The position numbers were made by a program, and so were the translations under genes. Source: Kalmusia sp. IMI 367209 (Eukaryota > Ascomycota > Dothideomycetes > Pleosporales > Didymosphaeriaceae). From it: a stretch of DNA of 64,000 bases. The DNA is taken from contig JAPEUQ010000002.1 of the NCBI GenBank assembly GCA_027946365.1, forward strand, positions 2,108,001-2,172,000, read 5' to 3'. The notes beneath the pieces were generated by a model. The model worked only from the letters and a program-made list of their open reading frames with translations, ran no database searches and was not told the origin of the DNA. Shown here piece by piece: positions 1 through 11,729 of the stretch (its first letter is position 1; each line of letters begins with the position of its first letter).

Positions 1-544
1 CAGGCATCTTTTGTGTCACGACCAAATCCGCAAATGCAACGGTTGGGGCATGGATCAGCCGGAGCGCGTGAATTCCGGCGATCAAAGCAGCGTCTTTGAT
101 TGCATAACGTTGGCTCAGGTTGAAGGAGCATGGTATTGTGATGACAGCATTTGCAATAGATTGTCCGAGGAAATTCTCCGCGTCCTTTTTCGCTCTTTTC
201 AGTATCATGGCTAGAATCGCCACAGGCGTGAAAGCCGTTTCGACTCCCTTATACATAACTCTGAATACAAAGTTCCCCTTCTCCTCTGGGAGTAGACCAT
301 CATATGTAACCTCAAATGGTGGATTGTTTCCAATGAACCTCAGAACATTGAAAATGGTATTCTTTGGGTTTATGTTGGCTTGGCTTTTCGCTGCTTGTCC
401 GACCAGGCGGCCAGTATCGGTAAAGGCAACGAATGATGGCATTACAGACTGTCCCTCGTGAGGTATGATCTCACACTGGTCATGCCGAAATACTGCAACC
501 CTGGTGTTGGCCGTGCCAAGGTCGATGCCGATAGCGATGACCAT
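1..544 (-). CDS. Hsp70-family ATPase, N-terminal part (cut by window edge)
   Basis: The minus strand is open from an ATG at 542-544 to the window edge and encodes about 181 residues. The protein begins with the Hsp70/actin-fold phosphate-1 motif IGIDLGTANTRVAVF. It continues with HEGQSVMPSFVAF, GQAAKSQANINPKNTIFN and VLRFIG, the usual order of the Hsp70 nucleotide-binding domain, and then AVITIPCSFNLSQR, equivalent to the VPAYFN(D)SQR segment. Hsp70 proteins bind and hydrolyse ATP to drive chaperone cycles. This one departs from the canonical cytosolic sequence (for example LGTANTRVAVF instead of LGTTNSCVAV), so it is probably one of the divergent Hsp70-like paralogues common in ascomycetes. 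The substrate-binding domain lies outside the window. The family call is firm; the subfamily is not. Confidence 0.9.
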   Translation of the reverse strand, partial: MVIAIGIDLGTANTRVAVFRHDQCEIIPHEGQSVMPSFVAFTDTGRLVGQAAKSQANINPKNTIFNVLRFIGNNPPFEVTYDGLLPEEKGNFVFRVMYKGVETAFTPVAILAMILKRAKKDAENFLGQSIANAVITIPCSFNLSQRYAIKDAALIAGIHALRLIHAPTVAFADLVVTQKMP

Positions 545-1355
545 GTTTGCAGGTCGACAAGATTAGGGAGCGCTAGGAAATTATGTGGACCGTGGTTGAA
601 ACATCGATGCGGACCATTGATGTGCGAACCGTGCTTGAGTATAATGATCGGAACAGCAGGGACGCAAATTGTAGCTGCTGATGTACCCTTTGCTCCGCGA
701 GCAGCGAGCTTAGTTCGAATAGCGATTGTGAGATGCCTTCCAGTGTTTTATCCAAAAGGAATGTCGCTGTCATATGTGACGCATAGATGCCAAAAATTGA
801 AACAGTGAAATGCTTGATAGGTAAGTAGGCAGCGATCGGGACATGGAGAGATGAGGGGCTGAAAATTTACTAATACGTTTGTGGAATGGCGCCAAATAGC
901 AAGAACATGGGGGCCAACCCCACTCACCTAATAATAGCTCCAAATATAGCAGGAAGAAAATGTTGGTGTTGGTGCTATGGGATAATCATGTAAACTTGCT
1001 ACGGGTGAAGCATTGGAAGGATCATACCCAGTTCTTTGAAGGGAGCAATTGAAAGCTCATCTACGCAATATGGGTCCGTCCTTCGCTGTGACTATTAACA
1101 ATTCGATGTGCTGGATATCAACTCTCAAATACACCGGCGGTGTCAAAACTCTGTGTCACACGAAACGAGCCATATCCAACTCTTAGGAAGCTGGTGCTGA
1201 AACGGTCTACACAAAAGTCAATTTACGTGATCTTTTTGTTTTCAACAACTACGCCCCCTCTACGTAAACGCCATGCATACCGTATCCCCATGTTTTTGCC
1301 TGAGCTCCAGACAGAGCAATGAACGCAATCGTACACAGTGAAACACCAAGGCCCC
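545..1355. other. Intergenic region, no gene seen
   Basis: This is the upstream region of the Hsp70-like gene and the downstream region of the RING-like gene. The short open frames on either strand show no family motif and no splice-compatible continuation. Confidence 0.5.
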
Positions 1356-2209
1356 TCAGATAGCCAGCTTTCCAGTGCCTACCCATCCCGTCGCCCACAC
1401 GCCCCCAATCTCTCTTGCAAGATCCTCAGCTGTCTTCCCGTTCGCATCCCTCATACTCCTTATATCTGTCTTGTCCTCCGTCAATCCCCTCATTATTCCC
1501 AGCGTCTCAGCTTCCTGAAAGACTTCTGGTGGGAACTCTAGTAGTGGGAAATTGCTCGCCAGCAATAGTAACAACCACGCGACCTCACGACTTTGCGCCT
1601 GCACTGCCGCATGCAGCCCGGACTGCATCTCCCCAATCGGATCCTGGTATCGCAACAGTGCGTCAATGCCAACCTCTTTCTCGGTTTCTTCATCAGCCAT
1701 CTCTTCGTCCTCATCTTCATCATCGCTATCGCCTTGCAGCATGCCGATGATAGCCTGCATATCGCCCTCGCGGCAGAACTCGAGGAAGGCGCGACACTTG
1801 CGCTCGTTAGGATACGCCTTCAAATAACTCTCTTCGGTGAGTAGTGGAAGTATGTCGAGGTTCTCTTGTAGACCACCCTCGTTATTAAGGTTGCAGAGGA
1901 CTTGCTGTGTACCGGCTGAGGAGGTCGAGGCGATGTTCTTGCCACAAGCGGGGCATTCGGTGATTTGGTAGGCTTCGAGGAGGCAGTCCCTGTTATCATC
2001 ATGAGAAATAAGGATAGAAGAGACGACAGGGGGTGAAAGTACCAGTGGAAGTGGCAGCCGCAGTTCAGATGCACGTCGTCAGGTACGGTTTCTGGTGCTG
2101 CGGCGGGGGCTTTGCCGGACGAAGAACCGCGCATCTGGACATCGTCTTCGTCCTCTTCGAATTCAACCTCGACCTCGAGCGGCTTGTTGCATGCGACGCA
2201 AACGGACAT
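1356..2209 (-). CDS. Conserved fungal protein with RING-like cysteine cluster and acidic middle
   Basis: Two exons, 2209-2043 and 1989-1356, are joined over a 53 bp GT-AG intron and give 266 residues. The join restores CGCHFHWDCLLEAY followed by TECPACGKNIA. Together with the N-terminal CVACNKPL this makes a Cys/His spacing like a small RING-type zinc finger. An acidic stretch (EFEEDEDD) follows the first cysteine pair, and a second (DSDDEDEDEE) lies in the middle. The C-terminal half (GLHAAVQAQSREVAWLLLLLASN, then MRDANGKTAEDLAREIG) reads like one or two degenerate ankyrin units. The start at 2209 was chosen because it begins at the first cysteine pair; an upstream in-frame ATG exists at 2284. 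A ubiquitin-ligase role is possible from the finger but not shown. Confidence 0.75.
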
Positions 2210-3976
2210 TGTGAAAAATTGTATTGTGGTGACGTTGTGCCATATTGGTGGTGCAGTGGAGGGGTTGCACGGCGGGGCTTCCAAAATTTTGTGGGTCCGT
2301 GCGCCGTTCTTCGCGGCTCGACGCGTCGCGCGTCATCTTTACCAAACCCTTCCCTTCATGACAATAACTGTTATATTTATCACCTTTTTGAACAGAATAC
2401 ATGCGCATCATACGAGGCTGACTATGGCGGAATATATCTATACAAATAACGAAGGAGTTACACGTCTTCCAGGCAGACCACTTTCACGCAGTTCACTTAC
2501 AGACACTATCAGAATACGGACCAGAGAAACATGCTGTCCGCGTGGCCAAACAAGTCATTTATTTCAAGCTTTCCCATTTCAGATGAAACTTTATGGCTTT
2601 AAATTACACAATCTACATATGATCAACACCCTGCCAATATTCCTAAACCCCGGCACAACACCACCCCACAATGATCGCAATGCAAACACTACCAACGTTT
2701 CAAAACCCTGTTTCATTTATTAGCGATGGTGGAAATACATTGACTAGGTGTTTCATTTGGGAAAACATGCTCAAGAGTACGTGTACGCCAACATTTCCGC
2801 TCTATTTTGTCGACGTGTAGGAATCGTTATTCTGGCATGTTTCCGCAGCACACCGTTTCAATATTTGTCGCTCAATTTCTAGCCATCTGACAAGGATTGA
2901 CCCATCTTCGCGAGTGACAGTAGGCTCCCAGCGGATGCCAACTTCTTATACATCATCCGCACTCCAGCAATAGCTATGAAAGCAGGGCGGTGGTATCCAG
3001 TAAGTTAATTGCTGTAGCGCATATCGAACAAAGACCGGAGTCAAATCGAACCTGAATATTGCAGTACATGTACAATTTCACACGTATGTAGAACTTATCG
3101 GTGGATGACTTTACGACAATAGCCGCTAGCCTCGACGCCTAGCGTTCTAGTTATACTCGTAATCAGGGTCCTTTGAACACTCTTCATTGTTCCTATAACC
3201 GCGTGATAACACGATTGACTTCACACATTCGTAATTGCGGAAAGTAATTCCAAATCATTGCACTCTGGCTCTCTTCAGCCTCCCTGTTCCTGTCCATATA
3301 TTCTGCTCCCAGTGGCCGCACGGTATTGTTCCCATGACCAGCTCCCAACCCAGATAAAGTACCCCCTACCTGCCCTCGTCAACTATTGGGCATGCCATGA
3401 TGTCTGGAACGCTACTCTTTACAGCGGACTTAGACCTCGAAATCTGGCCCTGCCGTACTCAAATGCTCGTAGCCCGACCTAGTTTCTCGAAATGTAGAAG
3501 CCAAAAGGGACTCCTCGGAATTTTTAACATTTTCCAAAACATCGAACCAGTACGCCAAATTCTATCGTAGGACGCACATGCGAAAACGGCGGCTCTTATC
3601 CACCGTGTAAGCAACACTGAGGACTAGGACTTCGAGGAGCGGGATTGATTCGATCCCGATGACTGACAATGTCAGAATGCTTATTGCTGATTTTGCGTAG
3701 GGTATCGTAAAGAAGCCCAATCGAAGGCTGCCACTGTCTCTAGGGTGACAATGAGGGTTTCAATCGGCAGGTCCAGTAGGCTGTAATGTGGATATGCGCA
3801 ATTCAGTTGCGATGGGTTCGGAGAGCCCCACGAGCACATTCTGGACACATTGCGCGAGAAGATGAGTGAGATCGAAAGTCGTGCAGGCTGGTAGTGTTCT
3901 GCCGACCCTTATGAGCTTGGGTTCTCCTAGGTATGATCCATACGTTTAACAGAATCCGTCGCGTATGGATGGCCTT
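2210..3976. other. Gene-poor stretch
   Basis: About 1.8 kb without a supportable gene. Open frames are short and overlap on both strands. A small inverted repeat (CGGGAT / ATCCCG, 7-base loop) lies at 3640-3658 and I give it no function. Confidence 0.5.
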
Positions 3977-4619
3977 TCATAACCAGTTCTGCGGGGAGCG
4001 TGGCGAGCGTGGTGATTGCGGAAGGTAAGCCTCCTCAAGCGGACTCACAGCTAGAGGGCTCACACCAAGTAGCGATGTACTGCTCAGGGGGGATAATTCT
4101 GGGGGCGAGATGCGCAGTGTGGGCACCTCACGATATCGTGGCTCCCCAACATCAGATCGCTCTACACTATCCTGCATCGCCAAACTGCGTCGTTTGATAT
4201 CGTTGAAACCATCATTCGTACTCTCTGCATCAAGCTCCTGGGCGCCGGGCACGTGGATCTTGGTAGGTAGTTCAGGGACCTGACCAGCGTCCAGCTCGTA
4301 GATGGGTCGTGTATCGGCTTCAACGGGTGATGGTGGGATTGGTATCCATTGTTTCTCTGGGGGCAGCGAGGCACTTTTTTTCTTCGGGCCAGGTAGGAAG
4401 CTCCTTTGCATCTTGGGTCTGCGCGTGTAGTTGCAGGGCCTTGTGCTTCTTGCGGCGGCGTACGGCAAAGATAGCGAGTAGGGCGATGAGTATGAGACAT
4501 ACAGATGCTGCTACGCCCACCGCTATGCCGCGCTTAAGCCCTGGTAGTGCTGTGGGCGCTTTCTGCTCCGGTGATGGTGATGAAGACGTAGCTGCGCTGG
4601 CTTGTGGAAGCGGCGCCAT
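3977..4619 (-). pseudogene. Single-pass membrane protein, frame broken at an A7 run
   Basis: The N-terminal part, from ATG 4619, has a Ser/Ala-rich lead, one strongly hydrophobic segment (GVAASVCLILIALLAIFAV) and then a basic stop-transfer RRRKKHK. This frame ends soon after. A second frame carries on with PPEKQWIPIPPSPVEA, YELDAGQVPELP and a Ser/Pro-rich tail of repeated SP motifs to a stop at 3977-3979. The two frames meet at seven T on the plus strand (4375-4381). One base fewer there makes a continuous protein of about 213 residues. The layout (short outer part, one membrane segment, Pro/Ser-rich inner tail with YELDA.. PVPELP) is a familiar pattern in uncharacterised ascomycete membrane proteins. 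It could be an intact gene with a sequence error or a genuinely broken one; the function is unknown. An upstream in-frame ATG lies at 4697. Confidence 0.6.
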
Positions 4620-5901
4620 GACGAAAGATGAAAACCTCAACCAAGATTCGATGAACAGCAACTCAGTATCGTGAATCTGAAAAGTCAAGCATCGCACGCA
4701 GCATTGGCATCCAAGGCTATTTGTTCCTCCCGTCTCGTTGCGAAACGATAAGCCTCACCCCCTGCGTGCGGCACAGCCCCACCTCCGACTTCCTGAGGCC
4801 GCGAGGCGGACTCTCACGCGCTTCGAGCCTGCAATTGATTGCTCGGTGTGCAACGGTAGCGAATGAGACGCGCACCTCGGGCGGCACACGATGCACTTCG
4901 CCTCATGAGATCCTGGGCGGTGCAGCCTTGGACGATTGTATATATTGTTCAGCTGGTCTGCCTTTGGAGGCAACACGAAGGGTCAGTGAAGAATGTAGGC
5001 TAGGCTGCTGGATCGGCGTTCTGTGTGCGTAAGCTTTGTATGCCAGGGCACTCATTGCACGGCTTATGGTGTCGCAACTGCATGATCGCTGCGGTGATTG
5101 CCACGGAGAGTTGCGTCGGATGAAGAGAATGGTCTTGTGGTTGTTGCGAGGGTCAGAGGGCAGAACGCCGCAGGAGTGCCGGTCGTTAGCGTCGCCGTGT
5201 CACAAGTTCATACAACAACACCGCCGCTGGTTCGCGCGCTGCTTCATGTGTTCTTTGCCCGTAGTCCGACAATGCTCGCGACCGTTCTTCTGGATGTGTC
5301 TATGCGCTACTGTTTCGTCGAGCACTACACTCGACGAAGAATAGGACGGCGGGGCACCTACTTCGCAAATCATTGCGCATCTCGCACCATCTTCCCTTGC
5401 GCAAACGTGCTCACCGGAAAGGATGCGACCAAGGATTTATAGCGACCCATATATACGATGAGCTTATTTTGACCATCCAAGATCCTACAGGATACAGCAT
5501 TGAGACAATCTTCTGGATGTGCATTTTGGTCGGAGTCTTTCCTACGCGGTTGGCGGTACGTGATGATGATGATCTCCTAGAATCCACTTCTGCGTTGAGT
5601 AGGCATTATGCAAAGCGCGAGAGAGTGCGTTAGACGCAAACCGAGTTGGTGTCACCAGTATTGAGAAGCAGTGAGTTCAAACAAACGAGATTTGATTTCA
5701 TAGATTTCTGTAAACTTCATTCAATTCTCCATCGCGTAAACAATCAAAGGAAGGATATTGATCTGAATATCCCACGTTCCCACCCGGCGATACAAACGCC
5801 TATGTATGCACCAACATGCTATCTCGTACTGTACAGGCCATTATTATACAATAGTCCGCCATGCAAGTCGTTCATCAGGAAGGATGGATGACAACAGTTG
5901 T
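4620..5901. other. Intergenic region, no gene seen
   Basis: This holds the probable promoter of the membrane-protein gene and the 3' side of the hydrophobin gene. Several plus-strand frames of about 100 codons overlap in different registers without a recognisable domain or signal peptide. Confidence 0.45.
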
Positions 5902-6238
5902 CTACGCAGTAGGGTTGACGTCAGAGCAGATGAGGGCCTGGCCGAGGATGGGCAGAAGGCAGCACTTGGCCTGCTGGCCTGCCGCAGAGCAGGTGTCAAT
6001 GAACCCGTTAATGGTCGTAGGGAAGGTGGCAGCTATATATATGATTAGCATAAGAAGAAGTGGAGAGGGCGATATGAGGCGATCACGTACGGGTAGCGCA
6101 GTCGAGGTCAGCAAGGTTGAGGACATCGGTAGCGCAGCAGAGGGGTGATCCGCTCGTGCAGATTGGAGCCTGGCGCTGCTCAAGAGTGGGAGCGGCGATG
6201 GCAGCGGCAGCGAAGGCGATGACGGTGAAGAACTGCAT
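5902..6238 (-). CDS. Class II hydrophobin
   Basis: Exons 6238-6091 and 6032-5902 flank a 58 bp GT-AG intron and encode 92 residues. A signal peptide (MQFFTVIAFAAAAIAAP) is followed by eight cysteines at 27, 34, 35, 47, 64, 73, 74 and 85. The spacing is C-x6-CC-x11-C-x16-C-x8-CC-x10-C, and signature stretches are CCATDVLNLADLDC and AKCCLLPILGQALIC. All spacings except the first match class II hydrophobins, secreted proteins that assemble at air-water interfaces, coat hyphae and spores and lower surface tension. The first loop (six residues) is shorter than the nine or ten usual in the class. The intron falls just after the fourth cysteine. A TATA box lies 138 bp upstream of the ATG. The identification is secure. 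Confidence 0.96.
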
Positions 6239-6375
6239 ATTGATGGTTGGGTTGGATGTGTTTGTGGAGTGAATTGGAAAGCGGTATAGAAAGTTGAAGA
6301 TGATTGATAGAAGCTGTAGATGCTTTGAGTCTTGATGTTGTGATGATGTTCAGTTCTTGCGACAACGACGTCCTC

Positions 6376-6381
6376 TTTATA
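6376..6381 (-). promoter_or_regulatory. TATA box of the hydrophobin gene
   Basis: The minus strand reads GGTATAAAGAGG, a consensus TATAAA 138 bp before the hydrophobin ATG. Strongly expressed secreted fungal proteins often have such a box; the assignment is by position. Confidence 0.6.
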
Positions 6382-8349
6382 CCTTCTTCAGCGGTGGAGG
6401 TCAGTGTCCTTACAAGGGGCAATGGAGCTCCCAAGCCGCCTTCTCTAGCGGTCATTCCACGGCGTCGTCATCATGAAAGTCCTCTCTTGACCAAGATCGA
6501 CATCGATATTCAGGCGACACGACGAAAAAGCCCGCCAACAAACCCTCAACGTAACCACCCAGGGGCAAATCAAGATGGCATTCTGCCGATTGCATCTCAA
6601 ATCTAGGGGATTTCAGGGTTGATCGTCATACTTCAGCTTCAATGCGCCCCGATCGACATCGCTATTGGACTAATGAAAATAAACCAGCCGTTAAGTTAGT
6701 TTTAAACACGGGAATCGTGGAAGGGAGCTCGGTACAGACTGCCTAAGCACTGAGGAACAAGCATAAGGCCGTGTCGATCCATCTCGGGGAAATGGCTACA
6801 TCGGGCAATGACATACTTGACATGGCGACTTGTTGCTGGTAGTTTGGTGCCACTATCAAGTGTGTTGGCAACTGTAAGCGCAGACCCTGACCGCATCGGG
6901 CCAGTCAGCACATTCACTGTCGACCGAGTGCCTTCTCAATGTCAAGGACGGCGTTAACTTCCCAAAAGCCTCACCGTAGTCTGCTCATACAGGACGTGAA
7001 TCTGGTGCAAACATCCAACTTGATGACGTCGAATTGGTGTGCGAACTGGCCAACTCGCAGCATAAAGTATTCATCTCCGAGGTCAGCGTCTGGCCAGGAA
7101 ACATGCGGGGCGGTCAGAACCTGGCTGTCGGCATGGTCACCCATGTTCATGCTGGCAAAAGGAGAACACCATGTCGCGAATCACGTCCAGGTACCATGGA
7201 ACGGCAGGGTTGGTCGGCACAGAGCAGCCCTGTGGCGGCGAATTGTGGCTGTTGGTGGATTCCACGTGCAGATTCAATAGCATTCCATGTGTAGGAATCG
7301 GCTCGGAAAGTGAGCATCACTCGAGCCTTGTGAAGTGGCGAACAGCTGTCATCTCCGCATTGTTGCGCGCCGTTGAGGCGTCCGGTGGTTGGCGGCGGTA
7401 ACAGCCAGGCTGGACGCAAACCGCTGACGGCCGCTACGACCGGGGCAAAAGGCGCGGCGAATGGGCATCTACCGTAGCAGGTACTGCCAAGTTAGTTACA
7501 AGCTTGTGAAGCGATTCAACTATAGACCAGGGGTGTGCTATAGGGCTGGAAACCCACTAAACAGGTAGCGGTCCAAGGCTGTGTGCAGATTGCCCTGCGT
7601 CATGCAGCGTTTCCTGCCTTGCGATTGAGGCGGCGACGGTTGTATCGTGACTCCGTGGCGTTTCGCACGTATTGAGGTGGGAGTGTGGCGAAAGTCGTGG
7701 TGTTGCAGTGAAAGCTGGGGTTCGGCTCGCTTGGAAGGCGAGAGCGTTGCTAGCGGGAAGCCATAGCCCCATAGCGCCCCACGTCACTGCCCCTTTGGCC
7801 GGATCGACGTCACACCTTCACCACCGCCAGTCTGTGCCTTGCAGCCTGTCCGTCGCTTGCTTGTGATTTACATCATCGACACTGGATTATTGCGCAATCC
7901 ATCCAATTGGAGATGCACATTAATTTATGGCGAAGTTAGTTTTCCATCCCTCGTAGGCTGGGGCCACAAGAAGTGGCGGCGGCTTTCTTCCACGCGAGCT
8001 TGGCTGCCGTCAGGCATGATGAGATACTTGGCGAAGGGGGCTTCTGAAACGGTCGGCAGTGTCGACAACGATGCGAAAGCGAGGGGTTTCAAAGGACTTG
8101 GAAAGGGGGAAGAAGGGGGATCGTGGAGACGGCGACGTCACGGCACATAACACTGAGAATCTCTGCACGTTGAGTAGTTGCGAGAACATTGTGTGCAGAT
8201 GCGACAGAATGCGATGAACGGAGATCATGTTGTACACATTAGGTATCGAGCGGCACAAGACGCCAAAATTAGAAAACATGCAAGAATGCCAATCCCAACC
8301 ATGCTATGCAATGCTAAAATAGAAATGAAACGCTCCAAACTTTTGGCAC
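6382..8349. other. Intergenic region, no gene seen
   Basis: About 2 kb between the hydrophobin promoter and the 3' end of the permease gene. Short overlapping frames on both strands (longest about 110 codons) lack family motifs. No repeat or RNA gene was recognised. Confidence 0.5.
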
Positions 8350-10010
8350 TCAGAACACAGTGTTGTAGACCTTCTTCCACATGCTCCTGGGGCTCTCTTC
8401 CCACGTCTCTGCCAGCACTTCGTGGAACCTCCCGCTGAGCAGATCCGCTTCAGCCGGCTTGACGAAACTGCACCGCGTCGCAACTTTGTGGCCCAGGTAA
8501 AGGACCGCAAACAGAATCAAGCTGACATATGCGATGAAGAAGTCCTCGGTGCTCCAGGGAACGAAAGCGGTGAAACCTTGCGTGATGACGATGATGACGC
8601 AGAACAACAGACCGTACCAAGCGAGCCAGTCACCGCCCCACGCCTGGTATGGGAGGTTGTCGCGGTCCATGTTTTGCGCCTTGAGGGCCCTCGTAAAAGC
8701 GAGGTAGCATATGAAAATGCAGCACCACGCGATCAAGCCGGCTACACTCGTAATGTTCAATAGCCAGTTGAAGGCTTCGCTGCCGCTGTCCGAGCAGTTC
8801 AAATAGCCTAGAGCACCTACAGCGGCGGTGACGGAAACTGAAACGTATGGAACGCCGCGCTTCGTCGTGGCTTGAAGAATTCGCGGCGCGCACTGCTGTT
8901 CAGACAGACCCACGAGGATACGACTTCCGGAATAAACGTTTGAGCTAGCTGCGGAGAGGACCGCTGTCAAAAGCACCGCGTTGATGATGTGAGGGAGAAC
9001 CTGCACGCCCGCAAGCTGTGCAGCGATGACTAACGGCGAGGAGCTAGCATTAGTCTCCCCGATGAGGAGAGCTTCGTTGTCGTAAGGAATGACGATGCCG
9101 ATGAAGAAGATGGTGAAGACAAAGAGTAGAAAGATGCTCCAAAAGGTCCTCCGGATCGCTTTGGGCATCGTCACTCTCGGGTTCGTGCTTTCACCAGCGC
9201 CAACGGCTACCAATTCGGCACCTTGGAAAGAAAAGGCAGCCGCAATCAGAACGCCCCAGAAGCCAACGAACTTTGCCTTAGCACCGTCGGTCAAATAAGG
9301 CGCGAAGGCTCCCGGTTCATCCCAATACTTGAAGCCAATGTACCCTTGCTGACCAGCACCGGCGTTGATACAGATGGAGAATATCATGAAGCCAACCAGA
9401 GCCACCGCCTTGAGCGAAGCGAACCAAAACTCGAACTCGCCAAATAGGTCGACTGGAAGAAAATTGACCAATGTGATGGGAACCCAGAAGATGGTGATGA
9501 AGATAGCGATGTTGAGGCTCGAGTCCCACCACTGGATGATGAGTCCGGCAGCACTGAGTTCTAGCGCGTAGGTGATGCTCCAAGAGAACCAGTATATCCA
9601 ACCCATGGAGAAACCCAGACTCGGATCCACGAAGCGAGACGCGTATTGCGTAAAGGCTCCGGATATTGGCAGGTAGGTGGACATTTCAGCGAGCGCTTGC
9701 ATAACGGCGTAGACGAGAGTTCCGATGAACACATAGGCGAGAAGAGCTCCTACTGGTCCCGCAGTCGCAATGGATTTGCCAGAAGCGATGAATATACCAG
9801 TCCCAACGGTTCCTCCTGTTCATTGTTAGCCTCAGTCAGGGCGATAGACCAAGTGTTGCGCGTACCAATGGCGACGAATTGCAAGTGACGACTAGATAGT
9901 TTCCTCTGCAACTGTGCTTCTTGCGGTGGGCCCTGCTTCTCGATGTCGCTCAACGAGTGCGCCTGCGACTTCTCCGACCTGTTGTCCATGTTCGGCTGGA
10001 TGTGGTCCAT
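8350..10010 (-). CDS. Amino acid permease (APC superfamily, fungal YAT type)
   Basis: Exons 10010-9866 and 9815-8350, with a 50 bp GT-AG intron, encode 536 residues. The splice restores the first membrane helix signature IGGTVGTGIFIASGKSI. Further family marks are AGPVGALLAYVFIG, AEMSTYLPISGAF, FQGAELVAVGAGES and SSNVYSGSRILVGLSEQ. About twelve hydrophobic segments follow a 45-residue hydrophilic N-terminus. Such plasma-membrane permeases import amino acids by proton symport. The length matches the family (500-600 residues). Substrate preference cannot be read directly; a Dip5-like acidic or neutral amino acid carrier is one guess. Three GATA-type motifs stand 620-825 bp upstream, which would suit nitrogen control. 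Confidence 0.93.
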
Positions 10011-11554
10011 AACGACTGCGCCCGTTTCAGTCGGTGTCCTGCTAAGGATACGGGAGGACTGATTCCGTGTTGGATTGGATCAATGTTGTATCAAATGAGG
10101 ATGAAAGGGTGCGATTCATTGAGGAGTGAGGTCTATTTCTAAGTCGTCGTGGAGGTGCCCCACGGATCTACGCCGCCGCTACCATGGTCTCCAACGACCT
10201 AGGTCTCCATAGTCACCTCAGAAGCTGTCACGAAAATTTCTTCATCGTGGTCCCACCGTGGCCTTACTGAAGCTCTGTCCAGGTACCTAAGCACAATGGC
10301 CGCCGGCGTGGAAAACTCGGCAAAAGACGCGCCGGGTACGAACGGTTCGCCACGCCAAATTTGAGCCAATTCTACGACCAAATGGCTGCAAAGGGGCAAG
10401 GTCGTACTACGGCGGCATGGATGCGTAGGATGGTACGCAGATTGACGAAAATTCTGCCTCTGCCAACGAATAAGCACGCGACTGCGCAGAGCTTGTTAAG
10501 AGCTCGAGGGGCGGATCGGCCCATCGTCGGTATGACTAATTCGGTCTTGGCCGAGATGAAACTTCATTCCCGGAGCCGTCGCTTTCTCATCCCCATCTTT
10601 CCGTCGGATGCGACCATCGCCATCGTGTTTATCTACCAGTTGACTCATTCGCATTATCACACAGTCGGCCGTACATCGAGGTGTTGCATGCCACTCCCAA
10701 CCATTTCAGTCCTAGATCTTAACGTTTTTGTCTCTTTCAACATTGCCATGTGTGTCAGAGCAGAAAGTCCATATCGATGTGGCGTGCCGGGCTTCACATT
10801 GTACATGATACTGCTTGCAACTAAAACACTGATAAATATTGTAGACTGCTGAATTGGCGTACAGTCAACCGCAACTACCGGAACGCCCTACCGAGACATC
10901 TGAGTCACCCTGCCTTCTCCGCACTTCTGCCCCGCCTGCTACCCTACCTTAGTATCTTTGAGTCAGCTGTGTATATCCAAGTTGATTTTCTGGAACTGGA
11001 CAACCTTTTGCCTGATTCAATCCTCACAGCAACAGGCTGCGAACGGATCTCTCCGAGGCAAAGCTAACCAAAATGACGGAAGATGTTTCCTCTGAAAACT
11101 TAAAAACGATTGCAGTTCAGGAGAACGGCTAGTGAATTACGATTTCAACCCAGAGCGGATTGATGCCGCCCTTGGTTGCGCTGCGTTGCCAGTACGATGT
11201 TGGACTAGAAGCGTAATGTCTCAGCCTTATGCATGTCCAGAACATACCATGCTCTGATGACAGCCAAGGTACATGCCTAGATCTGGGGTAGCTGAGACAA
11301 TATTACCAAGTTAGCGGTTCTGTTCCACTTTCAAGTGTGCGTAGAATTACACATCCTTCCAGTCCCGGATAGAACAAAGGGATTGGTATCATAGCCACAT
11401 CATGATCATCAGATTAAATTACTCTCTACAGAGAGTTCCAATATGTCTCTCTAATATTGTTATGGTGTCACAATGACTATCTGGTCACTTGGGTGACCTA
11501 ACTTAGGGGAAATTCCAAAAACCAAATTTCCAACCGTTGCGTACGTTCCTGCTG
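10011..11554. other. Divergent intergenic region between permease and unknown gene
   Basis: The permease reads leftward and the 11730 gene rightward, so this 1.5 kb holds both promoters. A plus-strand frame at 10361-10852 (163 codons) has no family features and I do not call it. Confidence 0.5.
10629..10835. promoter_or_regulatory. Three GATA-type motifs upstream of the permease
   Basis: HGATAR matches occur at 10629-10634 (TTATCT), 10654-10659 (TTATCA) and 10830-10835 (TGATAA). Clustered HGATAR sites bind AreA/Nit2-type nitrogen regulators in ascomycetes. The motif is short and common, so this is only suggestive. Confidence 0.3.
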
Positions 11555-11561
11555 ATATATA
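11555..11561 (+). promoter_or_regulatory. TATA-like element before the 11730 gene
   Basis: The plus strand reads GATATATAGG, about 170 bp before the ATG at 11730. It is a plausible TATA box by sequence and position. Confidence 0.45.
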
Positions 11562-11729
11562 GGCTGTCGTATCAACCTATTTCTGGCTTCCAGCAAAGAT
11601 ACAAGACTACTAGACTTCCGTCTATCTAACGTATTACGCCACCGCATACTCTCCTAACCCATCGACTACCAGTCGCGGCGCACTACTTGCAGCCCACTAC
11701 TACGTTCTAACAACAAGAAATATCAAACA

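Noticed and set aside
3640..3658. Hairpin with TGATTCGATCC-like sequence considered as a tRNA B box
   Set aside because: No matching A box, acceptor stem or anticodon arm at the right distance.
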